DNA of 55,024 bases from CAZJJK01 sp964546285 (GCA_964546285.1 CAZJJK010000006.1:1-55024), one strand, 5' to 3'. Counted from the first letter of the stretch, positions 1 through 7,315 are shown. Notes: generated by a model from the sequence alone, not told the origin. Numbers and translations: made by a program.

Positions 1-8
1 CGGTACGA

Positions 9-159
9 AGTTTTCCCCACGACCGTGGGGGTGTTTCCAGAGATAATAAATGGCTGGATAATATACGCTAGTTTTCCCCACGACCGTGGGGGTGTTTCTA
101 GCTGTGCAATAATATATATAGATGGAGGTGAGTTTTCCCCACGACCGTGGGGGTGTTTC
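9..159 (+). CRISPR. Right end of a type I-E-like CRISPR array (three repeats, two spacers)
   Basis: Three identical repeats lie at 10-37, 71-98 and 132-159. Each is 28 nt, or 29 nt if the shared preceding A is counted. They begin GTTTTCCCC and end GGGGTGTTTC around the palindrome CCCCACGACCGTGGGG. Spacers are 32-33 nt and the period is 61. This repeat form and spacing match type I-E arrays. In the usual orientation the leader lies to the left, outside the window, so 159 is probably the old, leader-distal end. No cas gene is present in the window, so activity cannot be judged. Confidence 0.9.
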
Positions 160-220
160 TCATTCCTCATCCTCACTTCTCGCGTTCTCAGTAAACCGCC
201 CCGGGTTCTCCGGAGACCTT

Positions 221-264
221 TTAGTCTGGATGTCCTGCCGCTAGCGACAGGACATCCAGACTAA
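221..264. repeat. Perfect 17-bp inverted repeat (hairpin) beside the CRISPR array
   Basis: Arms at 221-237 and 248-264 are exact reverse complements (TTAGTCTGGATGTCCTG and its complement) with a 10-nt loop containing GCTAGC. No T-run follows on either strand, so it is not a standard terminator. It may be an insertion-element end or an mRNA structure. No gene is visible at 160-452 apart from this hairpin and the weaker inverted repeat next to it. Confidence 0.7.
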
Positions 265-294
265 CATACTATCGCCCTACCGTCCAAAAACAAC

Positions 295-342
295 AATCGG
301 GCGACAATACCAACCATAATTGCCTACATGGCTCGCCCGATT
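295..342. repeat. 10-bp inverted repeat with 28-nt loop
   Basis: AATCGGGCGA at 295-304 is exactly complementary to TCGCCCGATT at 333-342. It lies between the CRISPR-side hairpin and the 3' end of the transposase remnant. Its role is unknown, and it may mark element ends. Confidence 0.45.
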
Positions 343-452
343 AACGATTTTGCCCCGAAGCCGTATCGCTCAACTCGTCTACAATGCGATATTCGTATGG
401 GACAGTACGGATCGTTATCCGATTTTTCATTCTTGGTGAATATACGGGGGTG

Positions 453-899
453 TCAGCTGAAAGACGCGCATTCCCGCCAAGGGCCACGCCGCCTAATCAC
501 CTCAGTCTTGAATAATCCATTGATCGTCTCGGCTAGCGCGTTGTCGAACGCGTCACCGACAGTAATGACCAAAACCTCGATCTTGGCCTCAGCCAGCCGT
601 TCGCTATGCCGAATCGATAGATATTGGCAACCGTGATCGCTATGATGAATCAGCGGACCATTCAGTTTCCGTGCCCAAAGCGCCTGTTCGAGGGCGTCCA
701 GCGTCAATTCGGCCTTCGCGTTTCCCGCGTTCCGCTCCGTTTGACGGGCCCACTTGCGGAGCGTTTCCGCCGCGTATCCGATCTTTGCGGTAATCGATTC
801 GATCGCCGCCCACCGCGACTCGGCCGTTTTTGCCTGTTCCGCAACCAGTCTGACCGCCCTCTCTTTGACTTCCGGAGAGTACCTCGTTTCCTTTCCCAT
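453..899 (-). pseudogene. Internally deleted IS3-family transposase (OrfA N-terminus joined to OrfB C-terminus)
   Basis: The 148-residue frame starts like IS3 OrfA (KETRYSPEVKERAVRLV, then an HTH region ending near ETLRKWARQTER, about residue 56). It then jumps to the C-terminal integrase core of OrfB (LDALEQALWARK, HHSDHGCQYLS, DNALAETINGLFKTEVI, RRRGPW). The end of OrfA, the first catalytic Asp region of OrfB and the last OrfB residues are missing. The second Asp (HHSDHG) and the final Glu region remain. It cannot encode an active transposase. The ATG at 899 follows a GAGGA-like ribosome site. A copy of a 19-bp motif lies 25 bases upstream and may belong to the element's left end. Confidence 0.85.
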
Positions 900-923
900 G
901 ACCGTATCCTCTTAACTTTAATA

Positions 924-942
924 ACTGCTGCCACTTTTGTTG
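924..942 (-). repeat. 19-bp motif, copy 1
   Basis: On the minus strand this reads CAACAAAAGTGGCAGCAGT, one mismatch from copies 2 and 4. It sits just upstream of the IS3-type transposase remnant and pairs, in inverted orientation, with copy 2 at 1285-1303. It may be an insertion-sequence end. Confidence 0.6.
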
Positions 943-1284
943 AATAATGACAGAAATACTAATGTTTGTTTAGAGCACGAGTTTATCCTTACCAAAGAAC
1001 ACAATCTTGCGAAGATTCACAACAATGTATATGGAGGAACCAGAGAATAAGGAGGCTAGACTTGATGATTAAGCACCGATGAGGCTAAAAAAGAGCTATC
1101 TTGAAGTGCTTGCCTTTTGTTGTAAGCTTAGGCGTGGTTGAACCAAAGACAATAGAAAGAAACCAGACCCGAAGAAACTAATCCTTAGCGAATCTGAGTT
1201 TACCATTGAATAAATTATATAAATTCATGCGGAAAAAAGAAGCCCCCTGTCCCCGTTAGTGGTATTATGGTTTGAATCCCTTTC

Positions 1285-1303
1285 CAACAAAATTGGCAGC
1301 AGT
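1285..1303 (+). repeat. 19-bp motif, copy 2
   Basis: CAACAAAATTGGCAGCAGT, identical to copy 4. Together with copy 1 it bounds 380 bp (924-1303) in which I see no gene. Confidence 0.6.
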
Positions 1304-1344
1304 GTTCAAACTTTACGGTCTCCAGTAAACCCGAGGCGGCTCAT

Positions 1345-1377
1345 GTCGCCCCCCCGTGCGGGGGCGTGGATTGAAAC
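1345..1377 (+). CRISPR. Orphan type I-C-like CRISPR repeat
   Basis: A single 33-nt sequence begins GTCGCCCCCCCGTGC and ends GGGGGCGTGGATTGAAAC, the hallmark of type I-C repeats. No second copy lies within one spacer length on either side. It is therefore a solitary relic of an array of a different type from the one at 10-159. Confidence 0.75.
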
Positions 1378-1743
1378 GGGGCAATTGACAAGCCGGGATA
1401 GGCCTTTTCGCAAAAAATGTACCCATTCTTGGGAAATATTTTCCCATAATAGGACTCTAGTGTTGAAGTAAACGAACTGGATTAGTTGTTGTTCTCTGCG
1501 TGCTAGTTACCTCTAAGGGCTTTCCTTATAATAGCCCTGTTCGCGTGGATGCTCTCGTGTATATGTATGGAATTTTATATCTATATAATACATGTATTAA
1601 ATACGATGGACCGTCTGTCGGCATAGAAAAAATTAATGTAAGCGCGAATTTTGGAACAAGCTCCTTTACGGGGATATGGATTTACCGAATATTTATGTAT
1701 TTTGGCATATATATTGCTTAATATATAGCTAAGGAGCTATACT

Positions 1744-2283
1744 ATGACCCATCCACGTAAAATCGCTACATTCGTTATCAGTTTGCTGATCCTTGTCAAC
1801 ACCGCAACGGTATTTGCCGAGAGTTACGGCGCTGCCGGTGCCGCGGCCGCGGCCGCGGCCGCCGACGGAGCGGTCTCCTTAAGTATCTCGGAAATGCTGC
1901 GCTACGCGGTGGAGGACGAATATTTAGCGCGCGCCGAATACGTCGCTATCATGAAAAAATACGATGTTGCGCGGCCCTTTAGTAATATTAAGGAAGCAGA
2001 AGACCAGCATATCGCCTGGCTGTCCGATATCTTCGCGGCGCGCGGTTTGGAATTGCCGGTTGATGTCGCCGCTAGCCATGTGGTGGTACCGACGACATTG
2101 AGGGAAGCCTATGAAATCGGCGTACAGGCGGAAATAATCAACATCGATATGTACGAGCGCTTCCTTAAAAATCCCTTATTCGCTAATGGCGCTAATGCCG
2201 ATGTAAAAGCCTTATTCGAACGCTTGGCGAGGTCTTCGGAAAATCACCTAAGAGCCTTCCGCACTCAGTTGGCGAAATATTGA
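1744..2283 (+). CDS. Secreted ferritin-like DUF2202 protein
   Basis: 179 residues. An N-terminal signal peptide (hydrophobic residues about 8-25, ending VFA-ES) is followed by an Ala-rich linker (residues 30-40) encoded by a GCC/GCG run. The rest is the alpha-helical DUF2202 domain, a ferritin-like four-helix fold. Likely metal-ligand positions are E57/E59 (VEDEYLARAEY), E86 and H89 (EAEDQH), E130 and the E166/H168 pair (ENHLRAF). The family is thought to bind a di-metal centre, but its function is not established. The start is supported by AAGGAG at 1731-1736. The gene is alone and ends in a hairpin terminator. Confidence 0.85.
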   Translation: MTHPRKIATFVISLLILVNTATVFAESYGAAGAAAAAAAADGAVSLSISEMLRYAVEDEYLARAEYVAIMKKYDVARPFSNIKEAEDQHIAWLSDIFAARGLELPVDVAASHVVVPTTLREAYEIGVQAEIINIDMYERFLKNPLFANGANADVKALFERLARSSENHLRAFRTQLAKY

Positions 2284-2289
2284 TCGAGG

Positions 2290-2311
2290 GGCGGGAGTAT
2301 ATCCCGCCTTT
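2290..2311 (+). terminator. Rho-independent terminator after the DUF2202 gene
   Basis: A 7-bp stem GGCGGGA/TCCCGCC with loop GTATA begins seven bases after the stop codon and is followed by TTT. Confidence 0.65.
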
Positions 2312-2340
2312 CTAGGGTCACTTCTCCATCATCCGCCGCG

Positions 2341-2850
2341 TCACTCCACCTTTATCGTTTTGAACACTCCCTGGGTCTGCGATAGATGGCTCATCAGCCT
2401 GGCCGCGCCGTCTGTTGGTTCCGAGTTTTCCACGCGGAGAACGATATGGACGCGGTTAGCTTGGTCCCTTTTGCCCCCGGCCAGATTTACGGCCAGATTA
2501 TTTCGGGGCGGCTCCTTATCTTCCGGTCCTATAGAGGCGCGTTTCGTATCTTTGGCTGGCTGCTCCATCAGTGGGCCAAGCTCCACGTCAAAGCTGACTT
2601 CGACATCCTTTATTCTTAGCGGATTTGTGGATATTAGCGGCAGTAAAGGCGCGCGGTAAAAATCCTCGGCGTCTTGCTCGGCATCTGGTTGGATGGACGG
2701 TAACCTTACGACTAGGCTCCTCGGCCGATTATCCTGATCGAAATACCCCAGCAAGTTGGATATTTGATGCCGTTCAATGCTGTCCTGAGCTTCTATCACG
2801 GCGTCTGCCAGCGCCTCAATCAAGGCATGTAGTTGAATGTTATCGGCCAT
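2341..2850 (-). CDS. DUF2589-like protein B
   Basis: 169 residues with no signal peptide or membrane segment. An N-terminal helix (LHALIEALADAVIEAQDSI) is followed by a beta-rich centre (RAPLLPLIS, then DVEVSFDVEL). The C-terminal segment HIVLRVENSE ends in an RLMSHL helix. This order matches the DUF2589-like protein encoded at 4433-5080, including the diagnostic PLL-x-(L/I)-(I/V) and (I/V)-x-(I/V)-(S/T)-FD-(M/V)-E strands. The start has a strong ribosome site, AGGAGGAG, six bases upstream. It is the last gene of the minus-strand cluster. Function unknown. Confidence 0.65.
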   Translation of the reverse strand: MADNIQLHALIEALADAVIEAQDSIERHQISNLLGYFDQDNRPRSLVVRLPSIQPDAEQDAEDFYRAPLLPLISTNPLRIKDVEVSFDVELGPLMEQPAKDTKRASIGPEDKEPPRNNLAVNLAGGKRDQANRVHIVLRVENSEPTDGAARLMSHLSQTQGVFKTIKVE

Positions 2851-2926
2851 GTCTCCTCCTGTCTGGTATCAAAGCCCAGCTTTCGGGTATAGATCCCGGC
2901 TAGTTCGCCCGCGCCTTCGTCTCCGC

Positions 2927-3370
2927 TCAAGTCCCCGTGCGACGCATCTTCCCTTCTTCCAAAACCTTACCGCTATGATCCTTCACAACGTAAATAAGGC
3001 TATCTATTTCGATATCCGCCCTGACGCTGATGGAACCCATCAACAGCCTATCGCACCAGCCTCCGCTTGACGCGCTTACCCCAAAGATAAGGGTATCGTC
3101 GTCCGCGTTTCTTGGCTCCTCTAGGGTCAGTTCGCAAGAGCGCGGACTGCCGTATCGTAATTTTCGCTCGTTCGGCTTCACTGTCAGAGTGATGCTCGCG
3201 TAGCTTGGTTCGGGGGCTGTGCCGGTCCATACGCCTTGGATGGAGTATCCATCGGTGTAGGACATTAACTCATCGGTACCGCCCCTGGCATTGGCGGATG
3301 CCAAAGCCAGAAACAGAGCCAAAAATAAGAACGCGTAGACCGCCTTAGCGGAAACGCTTTTCTTGGTCAT
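2927..3370 (-). CDS. Secreted hypothetical protein
   Basis: 147 residues from the ATG at 3370, which has AGGAGGA eight bases upstream. The upstream ATG at 3406 lacks a comparable site. An N-terminal signal peptide (MTKKSVSAKAVYAFLFLALFL, ending near SANA) precedes a small beta-rich domain (YSIQGVWTGTAP, then SITLTVKP, with two Cys in SCEL and GWCD). The 'G-x-W-x-G' opening resembles lipocalin- or META-like small barrels, but I cannot assign a family. It lies between two DUF2589-like genes on the same strand, suggesting a shared transcript. Confidence 0.65.
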   Translation of the reverse strand: MTKKSVSAKAVYAFLFLALFLALASANARGGTDELMSYTDGYSIQGVWTGTAPEPSYASITLTVKPNERKLRYGSPRSCELTLEEPRNADDDTLIFGVSASSGGWCDRLLMGSISVRADIEIDSLIYVVKDHSGKVLEEGKMRRTGT

Positions 3371-3435
3371 AGAATTTTCCTCCTGCTTGATCCTTTTGCT
3401 ATACAAGACCGATCTTATTCCATATCGAACTCACG

Positions 3436-4077
3436 CTAGCGCCGTTCCGCTGACTCGGCGAGTATTTGCCTTGTCCGTATAGACTGCCCGCTGTCCATAA
3501 GGAATCCTTTCTCTGGCAATAAATTACGGAACAGTAAGGCAATGCGTGAGAACGGAGACGCTTTCCCCTTTTGAGTTTCCTGTCGTTCGCCTTCTTCGGC
3601 CGGCTCGGGAAAGCGCATTAGGACAGCGCCGTCCAAGCGAACTTCGCCATGAGGATCCTCGGCCCCATCAAATTGTACTTGGATGTGCCACCGTTTCGCC
3701 TTTTTTGGAGGAAACTTGCTCTTAGCCGGTATAACAACTCGAAATAGCTTCTCAGCGCCGGGGAACCACCGCTCAGTCAACTCACATTCAAACGACAATG
3801 AAAGCCCAGTCACCAGCGGGCGGCAGCATGGACGAAAACTGGAAGCTGGCAGAGAGAGTGTCTCGTCTTCGCTAGCCTCAAAACCGATCTTCGGAACAGT
3901 GAAGCAAAGGGTGGCGGCTAAGTCTCCCTCAGCTCCGTCCGTCTCGGCTTGTCGCCTCCGCGCGGCTTCACGGTCTTTTTTAAGCGCGGCTTGCGCGTCC
4001 ATTAGCGATGAGCGGAAGGCCCAGAGCAAGTCATTAAAACGAGCATTCCGCATACCTGACCCGATGCCATCAAGCAT
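3436..4077 (-). CDS. DUF2589-like protein C (divergent)
   Basis: 213 residues from the ATG at 4077, whose first bases overlap the stop of the 85-residue gene upstream (ATGCTTGA), suggesting translational coupling. An alternative ATG lies at 4110, and neither has a good ribosome site. The order of elements follows the two DUF2589-like neighbours: an N-terminal helix (NDLLWAFRSSLMDAQAAL), a charged helix, strands CFTVPKIGF and GLSLSFECEL, then WHIQVQFDGAED. The last 50 residues are an extra basic tail. Assignment to the family rests on this pattern, not on strong identity. Function unknown. Confidence 0.55.
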   Translation of the reverse strand: MLDGIGSGMRNARFNDLLWAFRSSLMDAQAALKKDREAARRRQAETDGAEGDLAATLCFTVPKIGFEASEDETLSLPASSFRPCCRPLVTGLSLSFECELTERWFPGAEKLFRVVIPAKSKFPPKKAKRWHIQVQFDGAEDPHGEVRLDGAVLMRFPEPAEEGERQETQKGKASPFSRIALLFRNLLPEKGFLMDSGQSIRTRQILAESAERR

Positions 4078-4327
4078 CAAGCCAGATCGGCTTGCGGGGG
4101 AAGCCGACATGATACACGATCCATTGGAGCACTACCTGGTGTTCGCCCATCTGCAATACGGCGAAACTTTTTTCCGTCCCGATGATATGGCCCTTGGGCG
4201 TATCGTTCAGGCACCTGTTCAACAAAGCGGCGGCTTCCTCTATTTCTTTGGCCGTACACATACGCCCGGGGTCGCTGCTCCCAACCGTGATTCGTTTGAC
4301 GTACTTTACTTCAGTGAGGTCAATCAT
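4070..4327 (-). CDS. Small hypothetical protein
   Basis: 85 residues with no signal peptide or membrane segment. It appears to be an alpha/beta domain (EVKYVKRITVG; KEIEEAAALLNRCLND; HQVVLQWIVYHVGF). The ATG is preceded by AAAGGGCG, a modest ribosome site. It overlaps the next gene by eight bases and lies inside the DUF2589-like cluster, which is the main argument that it is real. No family recognised. Confidence 0.5.
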   Translation of the reverse strand: MIDLTEVKYVKRITVGSSDPGRMCTAKEIEEAAALLNRCLNDTPKGHIIGTEKSFAVLQMGEHQVVLQWIVYHVGFPRKPIWLDA

Positions 4328-4378
4328 TTCGCCCTTTATTTTTAAGGACCGGTAACGCTTAACAGCGCCCCGGATCCA

Positions 4379-4406
4379 GCGGGAGAAAGCCGCTCACGGC
4401 TCCCGC
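4379..4406. other. Hairpin between cluster genes
   Basis: GCGGG/CCCGC and AGCCG/CGGCT stack around loop CTCA with a 4-nt bulge. It lies between the stop of the first cluster gene (4433) and the 85-residue gene (4327). No T-run follows, so it is more likely a processing or stability element than a full terminator. Confidence 0.4.
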
Positions 4407-4432
4407 CTACTGGACCCCGCGCTCGTTTTACC

Positions 4433-5080
4433 CTACGCGGGCAAGGCCGGCACTTCCTTGGCCGGTCCAATCGCTCTGGGGGCGCAAGCCGTCTGTAAGA
4501 TGTCCAATACTCTGGATAGCCCTTCTGGCATACCCTTGTCTTCCGCGTGGACTTGGACATGGTACTTGGCGGAGTTATCCGAAGAACGGGTATTCTCCTG
4601 GTGGGTCGCCACCGAGCCATGTACCTTCACTTTCGCCTTGAAACAGCCCCACCCGACGGACATTTCGGCATCGAGCGTAGCCGCTTTGTCGCTAGATTCC
4701 TTGGTTGAGGATGAAGACTTTACTTCCATATCGAAGGTGATATCCACTTGGGTGATGCTGAGGTTGGGTACTTTCACGATAGCGAGCAAGGGTACGCAAA
4801 GTTCGACTTCCTCCTCCCTTGTCGAGCCGGCCTCTCCTGGTGTCTTTGCTGGATCATCCACCGGTCTCTTGAATCGGAACGTCGCGGTCCTGGTGCCGCC
4901 GCTGTAAGGATCAATCGAGTCTTTCGCGGGCGGCAGGAAACCGATCACCTTGATAAAATCCGCCGTAGCCTGGGCAAGTTTGACCTGCGCCTCGCAAGCG
5001 GCGTTTAGCGGACCGCCGATAAGATCGCCCATCGGCAAGCCTTTGAATTGATCGGACATGTTGACAAGATCATCAGCCAT
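4433..5080 (-). CDS. DUF2589 family protein A
   Basis: 215 residues. The ATG at 5080 is chosen over 5173 because AAAGGAG lies nine bases upstream and the protein then begins MADDLVNMSDQFKGLPM as in the family. The hallmark N-terminal part (LPMGDLIGGPLNAACEAQVKL, then AQATADFIKVIGF) is followed by EVELCVPLLAIVKVPNLSI and ITFDMEV, a Ser/Lys-rich loop, and the C-terminal KYHVQVHAEDKGMPEGLSRV segment. DUF2589 proteins are of unknown function and often occur as adjacent paralogues. It is the first gene of a minus-strand cluster running down to 2341. Confidence 0.8.
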   Translation of the reverse strand: MADDLVNMSDQFKGLPMGDLIGGPLNAACEAQVKLAQATADFIKVIGFLPPAKDSIDPYSGGTRTATFRFKRPVDDPAKTPGEAGSTREEEVELCVPLLAIVKVPNLSITQVDITFDMEVKSSSSTKESSDKAATLDAEMSVGWGCFKAKVKVHGSVATHQENTRSSDNSAKYHVQVHAEDKGMPEGLSRVLDILQTACAPRAIGPAKEVPALPA

Positions 5081-5373
5081 TTCGAGGTTCTCCTTTTTGA
5101 TGTTATGACTAAATAACATCCTTGGTGTGTCCCAACTGGTAGCCAGCTGGCCCTCATACAGCGATGAATACAAATTTTAAGTGGAGAGTTAATATAAGAC
5201 TAAGTCGATTCGCTTCTAAATACAAATAATATAATAGTTATTTTATGGCTTTTTCGGGATTATAATCGGTAGCTCGGCATCAGCCGCCAAAATCCTAGCC
5301 GAATTCCCTGATATAGCGATATTTTGGAAATAGTTCTCACTTTGCGCTTTTCATTATATTCGGAGGCGCCTGT

Positions 5374-5784
5374 ATGCTGCATGAGATTATTAATGTGCGT
5401 CAGATATCTGGCGACAAAAGCCGCAGGTGGTGGTTTGATGAGTACTTTGATCTTATCGTCTGGTACGAGGATGATGGCCACGCGTCCGGTTTTCAGCTCT
5501 GCTATGACAAGAAGGGTTACGAGCGGGCGCTAACCTGGAACGAGGGGAAGGGGTATCTTCATACGGGCATTGACGACGGCGACAGCTTTGGCGGAGGCAA
5601 CAAGATGAGCCCCATCCTTGTCGCCGACGGATTGTTTGGCAAAGAAGCGGTGATAGCCCGTTTCAAAGAGGCTTCCGGCGGTCTAGAAGAGGGCGTTTTC
5701 TCCCTCGTCATGGAAAAAATGGGGGCCTATCCAGAGAGTAGTTTCCCCGCCATTGATAATGCGCATGATTACAGGCTGCGGTGA
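5374..5784 (+). CDS. Conserved hypothetical protein
   Basis: 136 residues with no signal peptide or membrane segment. It is rich in aromatic and acidic residues: MLHEIINVRQI, RRWWFDEYFDLIVWYED, GFQLCYDKKG, ERALTW, H(T)GIDDGDS, KMSPILVADG. It looks like a conserved soluble domain that I recognise only as hypothetical. The start is supported by GGAGG nine bases upstream. It is divergent from the DUF2589-like cluster, with about 290 bases between starts. That spacer has two TATAAT boxes (5230 and 5261) without convincing -35 partners. Confidence 0.7.
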   Translation: MLHEIINVRQISGDKSRRWWFDEYFDLIVWYEDDGHASGFQLCYDKKGYERALTWNEGKGYLHTGIDDGDSFGGGNKMSPILVADGLFGKEAVIARFKEASGGLEEGVFSLVMEKMGAYPESSFPAIDNAHDYRLR

Positions 5785-5858
5785 ATACGCTAGTCTAATA
5801 TGGCTTTCCGTTTATTGTCTTGATACGCGATATTTCTCAGAAAAACAGACTCACTGTC

Positions 5859-5957
5859 GAGGTTCTTGCAAAAGTCGGTTACTTTCGCAAGAACCTCTCA
5901 CAGTTTTATTGCGAGGATTATTATCTACATACAATACAAATAATAGCAATAAAACTG
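5859..5957. repeat. Two adjacent hairpins in an AT-rich gene-poor region
   Basis: The first has arms GAGGTTCTTGC at 5859-5869 and GCAAGAACCTC at 5887-5897, extended inward by AAAGT/ACTTT. The second has arms CAGTTTTATTGC at 5901-5912 and GCAATAAAACTG at 5946-5957, extended inward by ATTATT/AATAAT. Both are exact over 11-12 bp and only three bases apart. They may be a small palindromic repeat element or a folded RNA. Confidence 0.6.
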
Positions 5958-6211
5958 CGCTTGCCATTATTGTTGGCTTTTAAAAGTTGAAGACTTTTGA
6001 AAGCGCCTCTGTCAAAAGGCATAATCGCTCTGGCTAATCATCACCGTTTTATCGTATCGCGTATGTGGCGATTCGATATAACGAAAGTCTGATCCAAGGT
6101 GGCAATTCATTGAATCCTTCTCTTTTGGATCGCTTTTGATCTTGCGGGTCTTGTTATATAAACACTTTAAAAACGTCATCGGGAATGCTACTCTCAGCTT
6201 AAACGTCATTA

Positions 6212-6230
6212 ACTGCTGCCAATTCTGTTG
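6212..6230 (-). repeat. 19-bp motif, copy 3
   Basis: Minus strand reads CAACAGAATTGGCAGCAGT, one mismatch from copies 2 and 4. Similarity to copy 1 extends a few bases further, since both continue into TTA and then an AAG-containing stretch. Inverted relative to copy 4. Confidence 0.6.
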
Positions 6231-6520
6231 CAACCTGGGACCGCTGATTTGCATAATAAACAGAGATGGTTTAAATACAGTCGCGCTCCATCCGCTGGTA
6301 TTCCTATTTTTATTTACTTGGCAGAGCAATGCATAAAGTCATTGGGGCTCCTCTGCTACTCTGTGTCAACATACATATGCTTTTTACCAAGCCTAGACGC
6401 TCGGTACTATAGGGATAATATTGGACAGAAAATGTCAGCGCGGAGCTGATTCCCTATCAAAAGCTCTGAGTGTTTATTGTAATATTATGTTGAATAAGAA
6501 GGTATGCTTAAAGTATTCTA

Positions 6521-6539
6521 CAACAAAATTGGCAGCAGT
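6521..6539 (+). repeat. 19-bp motif, copy 4
   Basis: CAACAAAATTGGCAGCAGT, identical to copy 2. It lies 52 bases before the start of the peptidase S51 gene, and with copy 3 bounds 328 bp without a gene. Confidence 0.6.
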
Positions 6540-6591
6540 AGATAAAGGTCATCCTCTGAGCGAACGTTATTGTCACAATAGGAAGGAAAAC

Positions 6592-7311
6592 ATGTATGTA
6601 TTAATCGGCGGCGGCGAGCTGGGCGATGGGGGAACGATGCCGATAGACGCCGCCATCGTGAAAACGGCGAATAAGACGGGAGCCGCTTTCCTCTTCATCC
6701 CCACGGCCAGCCGCGATGCGGAGGACTATATCAGGCAGGCGGCGGCGGTATATGGCGACGCGCTCGGTTGCCGCTGCGACTGTCTAAGGTTGAGCGTGGA
6801 GACGGATAGCCGGCTCATCGAGGAAAAAATAGAGAAGGCCGACATTATCTATGTCGGCGGCGGTGATACGAAATATTTGATACGGACATGGAAGGAATGC
6901 GGCCTTCCCCGGCTCCTTCGCCGCCAGGCCGATAGTAAAATTCTCTGCGGCCTCAGCGCCGGATCCATCTGCTGGTTTGAGAAAGGCATCAGTGACGCGA
7001 ATAAGCTGGAGGCCGAGGATTGGGAGTATTGTTTAGCGGAGGGGCTTGGTTTTTTGCCCGGCATCCATATGCCTCATTTGAATGAAAGGGAAAGCGAAAA
7101 GCGCTATCTTGATTTTATCGCCAGAAACGACCTTTCCTTTATCGGCATAGACAACGACTGCGCCCTCGTCATAGACGGCGGCGTTTATAGGCTGATTCGC
7201 GCGCGGGCGGACAGCGCCGCCTACCGTATCAGAACGATGGCCGGCCAGGTGGAAAAAAGGCCGATAGCGGATTTGGGGAAAACGGAGGAGCTTTTCGCGC
7301 CATGGGAATGA
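6592..7311 (+). CDS. Peptidase S51 family protein (peptidase E-like)
   Basis: 239 residues, the usual length of the family. MYVLIGGGELGDGGT at the start, YVGGGDTKYLIRTW at 87-100 and CGLSAGSICWF at 119-129 match S51 peptidases. S122 in the GLSAGS nucleophile elbow is the expected catalytic Ser. Family members are cytoplasmic dipeptidases cleaving Asp-X dipeptides, or related hydrolases. The start at 6592 is chosen because AGGAAGGA lies just upstream and homology begins there; an upstream in-frame extension to 6421 would cross the repeat motif. The next gene begins four bases after the stop. Exact substrate uncertain. Confidence 0.85.
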   Translation: MYVLIGGGELGDGGTMPIDAAIVKTANKTGAAFLFIPTASRDAEDYIRQAAAVYGDALGCRCDCLRLSVETDSRLIEEKIEKADIIYVGGGDTKYLIRTWKECGLPRLLRRQADSKILCGLSAGSICWFEKGISDANKLEAEDWEYCLAEGLGFLPGIHMPHLNERESEKRYLDFIARNDLSFIGIDNDCALVIDGGVYRLIRARADSAAYRIRTMAGQVEKRPIADLGKTEELFAPWE

Positions 7312-7315
7312 AAAA

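Larger units (their letters stand above)
943..1743. other. Gene-poor stretch between IS remnant and DUF2202 gene
   Basis: About 800 bases with no convincing coding region. It holds the second 19-bp motif copy and the orphan CRISPR repeat. AT-rich sequence at 1560-1740 leads to the ribosome-binding site of the next gene. Short frames at 1259-1471 and 1500-1721 show no family resemblance and run across the repeat or the AT-rich leader. Confidence 0.6.
5958..6591. other. Gene-poor AT-rich region with an inverted pair of the 19-bp motif
   Basis: No convincing gene is seen. Short frames on both strands have no family resemblance and lack ribosome sites. The stretch holds 19-bp motif copies 3 and 4 in opposite orientation. 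Base composition is clearly lower in GC than the flanking genes, fitting a decayed insertion. Confidence 0.55.

Noticed and set aside
25..264. Plus-strand open frame of 79 codons across the CRISPR repeats
   Set aside because: It runs through three identical CRISPR repeats and a hairpin; the repeated peptide pattern is a by-product of the array.
1259..1471. Short frame over the orphan I-C-like repeat, including a TTTGAATCCC tRNA-like arm near 1271
   Set aside because: No cloverleaf can be drawn, the frame has no ribosome site, and it spans the 19-bp motif and the CRISPR repeat.
1702..1736. TTGGCA...TATAGC promoter-like pair before the DUF2202 gene
   Set aside because: It would put the transcription start on top of or after the ribosome-binding site AAGGAG, so the real promoter must lie further upstream.
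6012..6329. Minus-strand frame of 105 codons in the gene-poor region
   Set aside because: No ribosome site and no family resemblance, and it crosses a copy of the 19-bp motif.
6421..6591. N-terminal extension of the peptidase S51 gene to 6421
   Set aside because: The extension runs over motif copy 4 and has no homology. A good ribosome site precedes ATG 6592, where the family sequence begins.
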